A stretch of DNA of 64,000 nt, from the NCBI RefSeq assembly GCF_014851395.1, contig NW_024040928.1:11681943-11745942 (forward strand). The letters are read 5' to 3'. This DNA is from Micropterus salmoides. Taxonomy: Eukaryota; Chordata; Actinopteri; Centrarchiformes; Centrarchidae. The position numbers and the translations under genes were made by a program. A model generated the notes under the pieces. It searched no databases, was not told the origin of the DNA, and saw only the letters and a list, made by a program, of their open reading frames with translations. The first letter of the stretch is position 1, and each line of letters begins with the position of its first letter. This document shows, piece after piece, positions 1-12,640 of this stretch.

Positions 1-135
1 GAGAGAGAGAGAGAGAACAGGAAGGTTGGGCGGGGGTGGAGATGGTGCAGGAGTGTGTGAGACAGAGAGAGAGAGACAGAGAGACAGAGAGAGAGAGACA
101 GAGACAGAGAGAGAGAGAGAGCGCGAGCGAGAGGA
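1..135. repeat. GA-rich microsatellite at left edge
   Basis: Short (GA)n runs mixed with GACA variants fill the first 135 bases, a purine-rich strand bias. It is a compound simple repeat cut by the window edge. No gene signal is attached to it. Confidence 0.85.
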
Positions 136-2640
136 GTAGGGTGCTGGAGGAAGAGATGGCGAGAGGTAAACAATGGATGGATGAAGGAGAAAGGAGAGAG
201 AAAGAGAACTGATGGAAACTACCAAGGACAATCAGAGAAGATCTACGACACTGAGCTCCGCGTCCACAAGATTTTTCTATTTTGGCTAAAAATCCCAGTG
301 GTGAGAGCAGTGCTGACTTTTATATACACTTTTACTAGACTAATTATAATTATACTAATTATAATAATATAAATTTTTCCCCACCAAGCCAATAAACGAT
401 AATTGCCTACTTCTCATGGCCGATACCCAATAACTTCTTCACATTTTGGTAAATTAAAACTAAGTAATAACCTGTGATGTTCACACAACTGCTGGTAAGA
501 AAGGCTAATATGGCATGTACAGCAAGATATAGAATTTAATATTTCATATCTCTGACCTAACCAAATCTAACGGACATCACTTTTGTTAACACAATAACAA
601 CAAACAGTTTTGACTAAATATTTTTTTAAATAAAGTATGGCTTTCCTAGGACATAATGCCTATGTTTTTGCATAGGAATTCAAAATAAATCAAATGGACC
701 TACATAAGATGTTAAATCATATATATGACATCGTGAGTTTGACAACAGCAGCTATGCATGGTAAAGCATTGTTTAATTCTTATTGACTAAATTATCAGCC
801 AAAATTTTAATTTTCTGATATGAAACATGCCCAATATCAGCAGATAATTATCGTGCATCCCTAACTTTAACCTATGTTTATTTCCTCATTTAGAGTGTTG
901 CTGTTTTTACCCCTTACAGTCACAAAAAAATCCTACTGCAGCACAAGTTGCACAAATACAAACACTACGGCTCTTCCACTTAAAACTTTACTGCTGTCTG
1001 CCTGGGTTTTAGTCGCCATAGCAACAACAACTTCCTGACCTGGCCTGTGGCCCAAGAGATAAAAGTTTATGAGAGACAGACACGGGAGTGAGTGCAAAAA
1101 GTCAAGAAAGAAAGAGAAAAGGCTGAGTTAATTTTCTGGCTTCAGTGGTTTTTCACATTTACTATCTGATGAAGCAGATAGGAAGACTCTCAGGCTAATA
1201 AAAAATTTTTTTTAAAAACATACCCGCCCACCCAACTCTAAGGGGCAGAATGGGGGCAGAGAGGGGAGGAACATTGACATTCATGGACTACAAACAATAA
1301 ATCCCCATGGAGACAAGAGATTACCACAGCAAAAATACAGATTAGTGGACGAGCGCAGAAGTGACAATGGAGATTATTACCGTGCATAAACCCATTTCAA
1401 ACCGCATCTGATTTACAGCAGATATTACATGCTGGACCTACAGAACTGCAAGAGCTACTTTCCCCTCCCCCCTCCTCCTTGTTGATGCCCATTAATGATA
1501 CTTACAATACTTTACGAATTTTCTGTCACTCCAGACACTGTGTTAGCTGCAGTTGGTTCACTTGTTGAGCCATTTCATTATCACGGTGAATTTCAAAATA
1601 CACAATTCACAACCTTGTTTAGATTCTGGCTCTGGTCCAGTAAAGGTGTCATTTCCAACCCAAGTCCAAACTATAAAAAAAAGGCTCTGATTGGCTTGGT
1701 TGTTTTTCCAAATGAGGAAATGGTCAGTAATGAGCGCAACACAAACCTCTGTGTGTGTGTGTAAGTAGTAACAGGTGTGCGTTTGTACACGTGTGCATGG
1801 GTGGTGTGCAGTTTGTTTAGCGATCACAACCAGCTGGTTTCAACCTCATGTCTCAGACACACACACATACACACCCACAGACACACTTACACTCCACCGC
1901 CCTCACTGATAATGTACTGTAATTATATAATTTCTTAATACCTCCAACACACAAACAGGACCTAGCTTTCATTTCAATTCAGCATGGTTCTGTTCATCCC
2001 GAGGGGAACATGAATCTGTGCCAAACGTCGAAACGAAATATGATGATGATGGAGATATGATGGTATATACCATGCAACAGTAGAAATGTGTCCACCAAAA
2101 GAGATTTGGCAATATAGTTTCTACCGCGGGAGCTATCCCTAGTCTCTGCTATACTGTATATTCGGGACAGGCTATGTAACCAATCAGGGCTGGAATCTCA
2201 CTTGATCTCGCAAATCCAGCTGCCTCACAAGGTAACATGATTTGGGCTGCAGGACTGCTTACCACAGACAGAGCATGACAAAAGTCATCACACTTGATTG
2301 TCTGGAAACCATGTGTGTTTGTAGAAAATAATATGCCTATCCATCAAGTCGATGTTGAGATAATTTACCGGAAAAAGGAAAATTTTGGCCTGCTGGTGGT
2401 GCTTAATTAAATGGTTGCTGAAATATTTCGGTCAAGACCAAAGTGGTGGACCAACACACCGACCAACCAACCCCCAAAACGAAAAACTGCATTGAACCGG
2501 AATCACAGTTTTTAACCAACTATAACAGTACTTCAGAAGTGTAGACTACCCATAAAACTTGGTTGAAAGAGATGCAAAACAACCATTTTCTCCCTAAAGC
2601 TGCACTGTCTGTTGTCAGAGTGGATATCATTCATTGGTGT
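136..2640. other. AT-rich non-coding stretch
   Basis: No ORF here resembles a protein family and I see no convincing exon with paired splice signals. The sequence is AT-rich, with short CA runs near 1857-1890 and a GT run near 1750. A piece near 820-865 ending in GTGCATCCCTAA resembles the terminus of hAT-type elements of fish. The two overlapping 89-codon ORFs near 1.5-1.8 kb are opposite-strand shadows of each other and look like chance. Confidence 0.5.
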
Positions 2641-2642
2641 CA

Positions 2643-2695
2643 CTTGCTTGAATACTAGTTTTTAAGAATCACTTAAAAACTAGTATTCAAGCAAG
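2643..2695. repeat. Perfect 24-bp inverted repeat (hairpin)
   Basis: Left arm 2643-2666 is the exact reverse complement of right arm 2672-2695, with a 5-base loop (AATCA). The arms start CTTGCTTGAATACTAG. It directly abuts the left terminal repeat of the element at 2695-2883. It could be a cruciform, a remnant of a small palindromic transposon, or an assembly/replication fold-back; the sequence cannot tell which. Confidence 0.9.
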
Positions 2696-2883
2696 ATACA
2701 CAGAGCAACTTTTTGAGCAATATTGCTGGGTAATCTAGCTGGTGGCAAGTCCGACTATGTTTTGAACGGATAGTGGCGGGAAGGGACAGTGGGGAGGGGG
2801 GTTATTACAGTAGTAACCTTTACTCATTACCATTGACAGCAACATTGCCCAGCACCATTGCTATAAAAGTTGCTCTGTGTATC
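2695..2883. mobile_element. MITE-like element with 19-bp perfect terminal inverted repeats
   Basis: The 19 bases GATACACAGAGCAACTTTT at 2695-2713 recur as the exact reverse complement at 2865-2883. Beyond these, the two ends keep partial complementarity (the AGCAATATTGCTGGGTAAT part of the left end against the AACATTGCCCAGCACCATTG part of the right end). The element is about 189 bp and has no coding capacity, which fits a non-autonomous DNA transposon. I could not establish a clean target-site duplication. Confidence 0.75.
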
Positions 2884-3199
2884 ATCAGCTTCCCAGTGTT
2901 TCATTTGAGCAACTAAGGTTGTTTCTGACAGCTGCTGTACACAGAGTGCAACGAGTTCCAACAAACCAAGGATTGGAAGGCAACTGACCATCACACAGTT
3001 GAGACTAATGAATTAAAAATCCAACGCAGCAGATCGCACTGGGACATTCCAAATGCTGATCACTGATGCAACAAGCAACCAGCTTTTCAAACTATTCCCC
3101 CACAGTAGAGCCATGCTCAGGACTGTTTTCTTAATCCCACTCCCGCTGGATTTCTGAGCATTACTGCCCGCTCTCACAATGTGTGTGTCCCAGACAAAC

Positions 3200-3655
3200 C
3201 GCTCCCACTCGCAGAAAAGTTTAAACCACCTACTCCAGAAGATTTGTGTTGGGTTCCGCTGGATCCCAAACCCAATACGGTCCTGTAATGGCCACCTGTC
3301 GGTCATAACACTTTGATTTGATTTTTGTAGCTCATTTGGCTAAAAGATTGGTCACTATGAGCCACCGTACCTTTTATTTGTATTGGCATCGGCCATGAAC
3401 TTGCTTGGATTCAGTCTAGTTCACAGTCATGTAAGAGGACATGCTTACATGTCCAATTCTTTCACATGGTGTTTATTTAAAAAAAAACCAAAAAACAGTT
3501 ACTTCAAGACAGCGTGATCACTGGCACGCAAAGGAACTCATTTCCAAAATTTTTCATTCTGCAGTTTATTTTTGGAACGCCCGCTCCCACATGCAGCAAA
3601 GTTTAAACCGCTCGCTCCCCCAAGATTTGCGTCGGATCCCGATGCAGCCCAACAG
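3200..3655. repeat. Diverged direct repeat pair (GCTCCCGC-type fish repeat)
   Basis: The segments around 3200-3275 and 3580-3650 align in the same order: CCGCTCCCAC, GCAG, AAGTTTAAACC, AAGATTTG, GGATCCC. They look like two degraded copies or halves of one dispersed element. The bounds are approximate because the similarity fades gradually. Confidence 0.5.
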
Positions 3656-3771
3656 CTGACAGTTACTGAGCCCCAGTTTGGTTTTGAAATAACCGCACAC
3701 TATACACTCAGTGCAGAATCCTAATCTGTGCTGTTCTCTTGTACGATCTGTCACGCAATGACACATGCTAT

Positions 3772-3795
3772 ACACACACACACACACACACACAC
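3772..3795. repeat. (CA)n microsatellite
   Basis: An uninterrupted CA run of about 12 units. More short CA runs follow to about 3870. Confidence 0.9.
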
Positions 3796-4277
3796 TCTAA
3801 AACATATGTACACACTCAGTCACGATACACACGCACGGTTTGTCATACACACACACACACCCACACACACTGCTGGTGTGAAAATTCAGAACATGTCTGT
3901 CCCTTTACACTGCACTCTGACCCTCAAACCGAGGATTACACAAAGGATAATCCCTGTGTATGTTTGTGTGCCTGTCTGCCTGTCTCTCCATACATCCCTT
4001 CATCTTACTCTCTGTCTCTTCTACTCCCAGCTAGACCTGATATCAACATTTCCCTGCCCTTTAAAGAACACATGCATTGATCCTAATGCTCCCTTAGTGT
4101 CTCTTTGGTGCCTTCAGTTTGAGCTTAGCAAATCATTGGTCAGCTCATAGGGTGTCCTTAAATGACCAACACTATGTCATTACTTTCGTTACTGTATTAT
4201 TATTGTCAGCTCTTAAGTGCTATTGTTGCCTGTGAAACTATATGGCAGTAAAACCACTGAGTTGTACTACCAAGACA

Positions 4278-4302
4278 CTCTCTCTCTCTCTCTCTCTCTC
4301 TC
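4278..4302. repeat. (CT)n microsatellite
   Basis: An uninterrupted CT dinucleotide run of about 12 units. Confidence 0.9.
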
Positions 4303-4694
4303 ATACTGCAGGTTCTCCACCATTCAAAATGTATTAGGATGGATGCTGTGAATTACTACACTGTTTCACCATTTTGCTAATGCTTTTTTTTTTGCAAAGT
4401 AGAGACAGTATTCTGTTATTTTCTTGCATTTTTGTTAAGATATGTGTGAAATATACACACGATATAGAACAAACAAATGGCAGTTTAAGACAAGAAATGT
4501 ATTAGCAACTACTAACCTAAAAATGATAGAAATAAAATCTAACTATATTTTATTTGCTAGCATTAGTCCCTCTCTCTCTTTTTCTGTGTGTTAGAGAATA
4601 ATGGGTCAGCTCATAACTACTATTGTTAGCTGCTAAACTCCCCTATTCAGCGATTAAAGCAGTCAGGCGCAGGTGCCCCGTCTGTGTGAATGAC

Positions 4695-4727
<33 letters not shown>

Positions 4728-4798
4728 CAAAGAGTGAAAGTATGGGTGGGTCACACGAGTGCACATAAGAGGAGATACAGTTTACCGTGCGTGTGCAT

Positions 4799-4817
4799 GT
4801 GTGTGTGCGCGCGCGCG

Positions 4818-4880
<63 letters not shown>
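4799..4880. repeat. Compound (TG)n(CG)n(GA)n tract
   Basis: An alternating purine-pyrimidine block (TGTGTGTGCGCGCGCG, about 4799-4816) passes directly into a 60-base uninterrupted (GA)n block (4821-4880). The first block is of the kind that can adopt Z-DNA and the second is a homopurine mirror repeat that can form H-DNA. The ORFs in this region (RERERE/SLSLSL) are repeat translations, not genes. Confidence 0.9.
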
Positions 4881-4883
<3 letters not shown>

Positions 4884-6321
4884 CTGGCAGGGAGTGAGGA
4901 AGAAAGCATTAGCTGGGAAGAGAGCAAGAGTGGGTGAGTGAAAGAAAAAGAAAGACAGTGAAACTTGTGGTGACGACGCACAGCTCAATGTAGTCTCTCG
5001 CAAGCGGCAGTGGGTGTGGTGTTACTATGGCAATGCACATCCCATAGAGGGTGGTAGCAACAGGTGCTTTGGCAAAACAAATGACTTCACGGGCATTGAG
5101 CCTCACTAAAACAGCTGCATAGTGCGGCAAGCTGATGCACATGAAGTGAATAACATCCTGATCCTCTGGTACTGCGAAGACCAACAATAGTGTTCAAAGC
5201 ACGCTAACTTTCTCATCATGAGAGCAAGTTGGCCTAATCACCATTATCCAACGTAATATCACCAATAGGACAAGACAAACTGATTACAAGGCTGTGAATA
5301 TGAAAAGACACATGGAAGCCGCTTCAAAAAATATAATGCATAACAAAGCGTAACAAAGCTTGGTCAGTAGAACTTGTCCTGCAATGATGCAATAGTGAAA
5401 AAGTAAAGCCGACTCACACTCACTCTCACCCACACTCACACGCATTCACTCACAGCTGTATGCCATTAATTTCCTAACCACTAACCCTAACCCCTACCTC
5501 TAAAATTAGACATTCCCCTTGTGAGCACCGTAAGATGTCCTCATTTTTAATCATCCTGTTTTCTCCATTACTGCGAGGACATGTTGCTTCTACGGTCACG
5601 CTCACACATCATTATGCAAAACATGATTCACAGAACAGGCATCAAGTCAATGATGCGACGAGACAGATTATTTATGCGCCTAGAATCAGTTGATCCCAGA
5701 CGAGTGACCTCTGACCCCTAACCAGGAAGCAGGAAGTATGGCAAAGGGGGCAACTTCAAAACCCTTCTCCGGTTTCACTCTGTTAATCCCTTCATTTTCA
5801 TCTTCGATTCTCATTTTTAGTCACACATGTCTCAAGTTTTCTTTGTCTCTTTGTCTGTCTCTCTCATTGGGAACTCGTCAACATAAAAAAAACAGGAAAT
5901 AACCAGAAGGCTAAACATCCGTAAAACCATGTTTGTGTATCTCTCTCTGAACGTTCGTGTTCTCCTGCTGATCAGAAGGAAAACTCACACATCCTTTTGG
6001 GTTTTCCCCACACAAAGGCTTTACCGTGGCATGCCTAACAAGCGCACATAAAGCCAGACTCCCGCCCCCCAAGTTAGCTTCTGTTCAACTAACTTCTGTA
6101 ACTTAATAGGTACTATCGTAGTGGGTTTCTTCCTTCAGTCTGTGTGAAAGGCTGAAACCTGTTCCTGGGATTGTCAGTCCACATTCTAAAGCTCAAAATT
6201 AAACAAAAATATTTTTACACATCTCATAATTACATTCCAGACCTCTAACCCTGTGTTTTGAGCAGACGCTACTGTAAGCTCGCACACTTTGGCATTCGAA
6301 TCGCGCCGCGCCTAAATTTGG

Positions 6322-6610
6322 AGTGCACACGTATTCAAGCCTTTATGGTAAGTGAAACGTCCCAGAGCGAGCTGACAGGCAGATTAGCAACTTTATCCTG
6401 TCAGTTTATTTTTTTACAAAGAGAAGTGTTGCAGTATGAGAGTCATACCTGAAGAGAGGCTGTGAAGTCTTCATGTTACGCCATACGAGAACCACATACA
6501 ACATTATTTATCAAACATTGTCTGACTTAATGAATTTAGCGCGAGGATACACAACGTTCGGTTTTCAAACTAAAGCGTCTATACAGCATGGAAATAAGAT
6601 TAATTGGATT
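6322..6610 (+). repeat. Dispersed repeat, copy 1 (matches inverted copy at 57.5-57.8 kb)
   Basis: This segment is clearly similar to the reverse complement of about 57527-57838. Both contain CACACGTATTCAAG, GAGCTGACAGGCAG, GTTGCAGTATGAG, CTTCATGTTACGC and AATTTAGCGCGAGGATACAC in the same order. The second copy lies inside a well-delimited hAT-like element (57200-58104), so this is probably a degraded copy of the same family. Confidence 0.8.
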
Positions 6611-7415
6611 ATATTCACAGTGTCCATTAAAAGTAGAAAAACAACAACAACGTGTGAGGGAATTTAATTTTCTATTCTTTGATTTAGGTTTTTTTGGAAA
6701 AACATGTTGACTTTTGTTGCGTTTCATCACCATTTATAGCTCTACAATGGGTTTATGATCAAATAGTTTATCAGAGCACAACACTGTTTACAAGCATACA
6801 AAGTTCTTCATAGATAGCCTCTTAATTTTGCACCAAATTATTGCATTTAACTTTAAAATGTACAAATTTTTCTTCCGAGGGGGGGAGCCCCCGAGAGGGT
6901 CTGAGGCCCACCCACCATAGTCTCTTAAAATCCTGTGGGAAACACTGTCCAACATCCCCCTGGATCTCCCTTTGTCTCAGCCCACCCCCTGCCCATGTAT
7001 ATTTTTGGCCTGCAGAAGAGACTGTCCATTGACCTTGCTGCCTGAATCTCCACCTCTCTCACACACACAATTTTTTTTACACTCTTTCCAAAATGTTTGA
7101 CAAACTTCAGAGCTTTTCAAAGGATACTTATGAGAACAAGTTAGCGGGTCTGCACTCCCTCACAACCTTCTTGCCCCAGACACTCCTCTCACTTCCTTTT
7201 CCTCCCCTCATCCTGTCCTCTTTATCGTTCCGCCATGGTATCCCACCTCCTTCTGCCCCCCCTCTTTTCTCTTCACAAGCCCTTCCCTGACATTTTTGAC
7301 AGCTGGAGCGGATGAAGAGTCAACACGTGATGATTGAAGTAAATGAATGAATGGGTAAATGAATTAATGGATGAATGAATCCATCCCATCCATCAGTGAA
7401 AGAATGAATGACCAT
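6611..7415. other. Non-coding stretch, no gene seen
   Basis: Includes a pyrimidine-rich segment (about 7040-7290) and short GAATGAAT-type runs near 7340-7410. The ORFs at 6841-7032 and 7093-7290 have low-complexity Pro/Ser/Leu composition and no splice context I trust. Confidence 0.4.
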
Positions 7416-7463
7416 GATATTTTAATTTAATGGTCAGTTGATATTTTAATTTAATGGTCAGTT
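7416..7463. repeat. Perfect tandem duplication of a 24-bp unit
   Basis: Two identical 24-base units (GATATTTTAATTTAATGG, then TCAGTT) lie at 7416-7439 and 7440-7463. This is a recent slippage-type duplication, with no evident function. Confidence 0.9.
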
Positions 7464-7700
7464 GATCGACTGGAAATTAATCAACAAGACGGCATTTTGA
7501 TATGGGAATATTTGTTTAATGCAAAAATACCAAACATGCGCAGATGTTATGCCTTTTCATGTCATTATCTAACTATCGATGGGCTTCGGACTGTTGTTTA
7601 AACAGCTAAACTAGCTATTGAAATATTTGAGTTTGGGTTATGGGAATTTATAATCGGAATTTGTCACTATTTTCTGCCATTTTATGGACAAAATTAATTA

Positions 7701-8880
7701 TTAAAGAGGTGGTATTATGCTCATTTTCAGGTTCAAAATCTTGGTTTAATTTTCAAAAAACACCATATTTTTCTCATACTGCACATTGCTGCAGCTTTTC
7801 TTTTCACCCTATGTGTTGTACGCTCCGCTCTTGAGCTACAGAGTGATGCATCTTACTTGTACAAAATCTTTGTTGGGAGTTGCACATGCGCAGTTCCCAG
7901 GTAAGGACTACTAGCCAATCAGAAGCAGAATAGCGCGGGTCGTAAGAAACAAGGTAGTGTGATCCAAATCAAAGCTGCTTCAGACTGCGACTGTAACCTA
8001 GCAGATGGTATAAGTTACTCACAACATCATTGTTCCACACCTTACCATAAACCACTACAAAAATCAGCTAAATTTTCCATAAAAATTGGCCAAACAATTT
8101 GAACGTTTGCTCAGTAGCTTTCACATCAGGTGTAAGTTGTTTACAACAACTCCGCACTTGAACAGTCTGTGAAGTTACATTGCCGTGTTTATTTTAAATA
8201 TAATTCACAACCAATAAAGCATACTTACAGGTTGTGATTGTGAATATCCAGGCCCAAACAGAGTCGGAGTTGCATCATCTTTTAGGACTAAACGTTGAAC
8301 TGCTGTCGGTGTTCTGACGATATATCCTTGCCAAAAAATGCTACCATAGCGCAAATCGATAGACTCGACTCAACTCGGCCCTGCTCCGTTTTCCATTGCA
8401 GACAGTACCCAGAGATAGTACGTAGCTTGTCGTCACAGCGACGCCACACACAACTGCCGTGACACACCAGCTCTTCAAATATATCTACGGTTAAAACTTT
8501 TCAACATTCCTCAGAATGTAAAGACAGATAAGTGGTATGAAAACCTTCCAGCTGTGTTTTCCTCTGCCGTTGTTGCTGCAGCGGTCTGTGTGACGGCGGG
8601 AGCAGAGGGCTCTGTGAGTGGGCGGCTGGTCGGCCTCACACGCTTCTCCCGCTGGTTGGCACAGGCTTCCCCCGCAGCCACTTGCGGAGCTCCTCAACTC
8701 CGAAAATATTCAAGCATTTTTGTTCCGCCATCACTTCTCGTAAAACTGTCAATATTCGAAATCTACACAGCTGATTTTTCACCTTGCGTTTTCATTGTGA
8801 CGTCACAAGTAAAGGAAGTGAAGGGCTGGACTACAAACGAGCTGTTTTCAGAGCAGAGCTTTTCGAAACTGATTATCAAC
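7701..8880 (+). mobile_element. TTAA-ended non-autonomous element (piggyBac-type family?), with internal insertion
   Basis: Begins TTAAAGAGGTGGTATTATGC at 7701 and continues with CTCATTTTCAGG, CACCATATTTTT and CTGCACATTGCTGCAGC, a repeat I recognise as common in fish. A second copy lies inverted at about 44494-44745. Near 8800-8860 the text GACGTCACAAGTAAAGG and GGGCTGGACTACAAACGAGC resembles the far end of the same family. A foreign segment rich in GACTCGACTCAACTCGGCC / CGTAGCTTGTCGTCACAG (about 8230-8470) probably interrupts it. The family name is from memory and the right end is uncertain. Confidence 0.6.
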
Positions 8881-11800
8881 CCAAATAATCCTGTAGTGTG
8901 AGGGGTTTACCGACATAATCTCAAGGTCGCTGACAGGATCAGAGGCTCACCGATTTCAAATAGTAAATTTAGCATTTTAAAATCAGGGAGCCTCCAAATC
9001 AGAAGCTCGCAACAGCCAATGAGAGCAAGATTCTTCTTTTTTTGTGCAAAACACAACTAGCTGACGATGACAGTCTGCCTCGTTGTTTATGTCTGAAGTC
9101 ACGTTTTATCACACGAGATTCTGTGAGACCACCAGAATCACCACTCTGAAATCATTTAGTAAAAACGCTGTGTGTGGTTCTGCATCTTGACTGAATTGTG
9201 TGGTGTGTGGGTTCTTTTAAGATTAAAAATTTTTGTCGTTATGCCTGTGGTATCCTCCAGTGTGCACCAGGCATAAGATGTGGCTTTTAAAAGATGAAGA
9301 CTTCGTCCTGCCATGCTCTGCTCTGCTTCTCACTGTGAGAATGAGACCCTATGCTGATTAATCTGTTTTTAACTATGTTTGGGCCCCTGCCAAAGCCACG
9401 GGCCCACGCGCTCGCTCTGGTTTTTCTTCTATGATTTCTTTCAGAGCTGGACACTTGCTGGGTAAGGCAGTTTACCCCCTTGTTCTCCCTCTCTGATGTC
9501 AAGCATTCCCCTACAACACAAAGATTTTCTATTCTCCTCTAATAGACCCCTCTTATTTCACAAAAAAAAAAAAAAAATGACTCCACTAATCTCCACAATT
9601 CAAACACAAAGTCATGCTCTAATCTATTTAACTCTATTAAGCTTGTTGGTCCAACACACTTAAGATAACATCAACGCTTAACTTAAAGGCTATTACAGTT
9701 ACAGTTTTTTACCATTCTGCACTCACACTTTGGCATTTAGCTGACCCTCTCACCCAGACAAACTAGCCCACCTCCCTTCTCCCGTTCTGTCCTCTCCGTC
9801 ACACACGTCCTCTACATCTCTGTCCCCCTTTCACTCTCCCTCACCTCGCCCTCTCAACCCGCCCTCCTTCCCCTCACTGTCTCTGTAGCCGTAATAAGCT
9901 GAACATTGCATTACAGTTTCCATTCATGCGTGCCTCTCTGATCTTCTCTGTGTGAATACGAGTCCTGCTGTGCCCGCTGGCCGAGCTCGAGGCTAATACT
10001 CGGGGGTCACGGCTGACTGCTACACTGGAGAATATGTCCCACCTTAGTTAATTGTTGTGACTATCCCTGTGCCACTACAAATGACGGAGGAGATGAAAGC
10101 CTTCAATTGTGAGTTTGGACTTACAGTATTAAACCACTTTCACAGACTAGAAGACAACGATTAAACATGCTTATCCCATGTAACCAACTGGAAATCTTGG
10201 CATTTTGGTTTTTAGTTGATTACTATTCAGAAAAATGTTCTCTCTCCAAAAAACACAGTCTTTATGAGACATTCTATTCGATGTGGGACAGTAGGACTAT
10301 CTATGTGTGCCTGAGCTGATGTGACGTGTTTTGCTCCTCGTTGAACCGAATGGGTCAGGATGAAAACACACACACAAATACACACACACAGAGTAGTTCC
10401 CATAGCCCTTCCGAATGGTTAAGCAATATCTCTCGTGCTCTCTCTCTCTCCATGTCTGTCTGTTGCTCTCACTCAATCGCTCTTCCCCTCTACTAGCTTT
10501 TTGTCTCTCCATCTCTACTTTCACATTTTCCTTTTTGTCTCCCTGCGTCCCCCAACTTGCCTTTCCATCCCTCTCAAGGTGAGAGAGAGAAAAAGTACAG
10601 TATGTGAGTCTCTACTCTAAACTAATGCAGCAGTGACAACACATCAAAAACAGTTATGTAGTTAGAAAATATGAAAGAAGCATGGTTCAGTTTTACTGAC
10701 CCCCTTAAGAGAAAGTGAAAAATTAAGTCTTTTTTAGCCACAGTGCAAGCAAGACTTTTTATTTCTACCGCTCTGACACCCATGTTTTGTGAAAATACTT
10801 TAAGTAACATGTCATAAAGTACACAGATCCCCCCCAAAAAAGAGTTTTTTGCCTGACAACGGCAATATTGAGAGGAAAAAAAGGAAATCATGCACTCATT
10901 CTAGCTAACCCCGAGTTAGTTCCAGCTACCTTTAATGAGCAGATTCTCCCACCAGAACAACCAATTAAGGCTCCTCTCATTAGTGGGTTTGACAGAGCCG
11001 CCACTGTTCTACACATCCTGAGAGTCTGAGAATGGCCCCGATGATTATGGATTAACTATACACATGGAGAGAGGGGCCTGACAGGAAAAGCACACGAGAG
11101 ACACAGACATGCTCACTGCTAGATTTCCCTTACAGCTCAGCAAACCAAGAGTCCATCCTGCTTACACTGATTTTATGTTGAGCAAAAATGCATGAATGCA
11201 TGAAAAATGAAAATTCTATGTTTCTATCTATCACAAAACCTTTTATCTATATTGATATGGGTTTTAGTGACGCAAAACAATAGCACACAACAGCACTGCA
11301 CAAAGTAATACCTTTAAGAAGCATGTGATGTTCAAAAGCTGCTAGGACAATGTAGAAAGAGGTGTTAAAATGAACACATCAACTCATTTTGGGTCCTTAG
11401 TTCTGTGTTGTTGTTGTACTGGGTTATTTGTCTCCACTTCAAAAGTGATCAATGGGAACACATTTGTAATGCCAAATGTCCTAAGTAAATATAGACTGTA
11501 ACTCAGAAAGCTTGTTTAATATATCCGTATGTCAGTGATTAATAAATCATAAAGAATTTAAATAAAATGAAACAGAAGTCTCCATTAAAAAAAAAAAAAT
11601 GTTGGTCTGAAACACATTCTGTCGTTAACGTACTGTAGCTGGACGGCTGATAACTCTGTTATGTAATTTGTTCAATTCCAAATGGTTTCCACACAGCTCT
11701 TAGAGATGTTCAGGTGGTACCAGGTTTGTGCCACAAGATTTCAGTCTTGTCCTCCGTTTCCAAACAAACAGAGATTTGGGTTAACATGGAAAACGTGTAT

Positions 11801-12640
11801 CATTGTACATGGAAAACAGTCCATTGCACTTGTTACAATGCTATACAATAAAGCATGAATAGACATATTGTAGTTCATATTGCACACCATTACATAACTG
11901 CCCATGACATTGTCCCTGCACTAATATCCTCCATTTCTATCTAACCTACTTTTCTTTCCCTTAAAAGGAGAAGGCAATATGCACCAAAGCTGAGTTGTGC
12001 TGATTAAAGTGATGAGTAGACACAGGCTGACTAATTATATTGTGGATTATATTAGGGTTTTGCTACTAATAATCACCCTTAAAACTCACTCTAACCATCT
12101 GCCTGTGTTGTTCTCAGCCATGGTAATGCTGCAGCCCACATTAAACACTGAATTATTGCAAAAGGCACCTTTCAGATAGTTAGTGATGAAGCCAGGTATG
12201 TCAGATGCAAAAAGAGACACATTGACTGTGGCAGAATACAGTACAGTACATTGATTTAATTTATCTAAATTAAATTAGGTTGATGTAGGGCTAATAGACA
12301 TTTGCAAATGACTTTTTACACATCAGCACAATCTCAACTCAGCCCAGTCTGTCGGTCAGTTTGTCGGCCTGCCTGCCTATCTGTGAACTAGTGGAGCCAA
12401 AGCCATCTGTCAAACAAAGTATGACTTCCATGGCTCTGCCTGGGAAACACACATTCATGTTAATTACTATATGTACACACAGTTCTATCTGCAGACAAAA
12501 CTGAAACTAAATCCTAATTTCATTGTTTAAAGTCAACCATTAAATGCAGAAATGTGCCATGCATGGTATGGTTAACAGCATATTCTAGTTACATGATCAA
12601 TTTAGAGTTTAAACGACAGTAAAATCATTTGAGCCATTCA
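8881..12640. other. Non-coding stretch, no gene seen
   Basis: No recognisable exon. It contains a poly-A run (about 9560-9576), pyrimidine-rich text (9720-9880 and 10430-10580) and AT-rich DNA after 11.1 kb. The ORFs up to about 90 codons are low complexity or lack splice context. Confidence 0.45.

Larger units (their letters stand above)
2884..6240. other. Non-coding, repeat-rich stretch
   Basis: No supportable gene. It contains a diverged direct repeat (about 3200-3275 and 3580-3650, both with CCGCTCCCAC...GCAG and AAGTTTAAACC), several CA and CT microsatellites, and a GT/GC/GA tract at 4799-4880 (listed separately). The ORFs here are mostly translations of CA/GA repeats. Confidence 0.5.

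Noticed and set aside
4623..5003. ORFs rich in Arg-Glu or Ser-Leu near the GA tract
   Set aside because: Translations of (GA)n/(CT)n; no splice signals or family resemblance.
5470..5500. CTAACCCTAACCCCTA resembling telomeric repeat
   Set aside because: Only two units; chance occurrence, no interstitial telomeric array.
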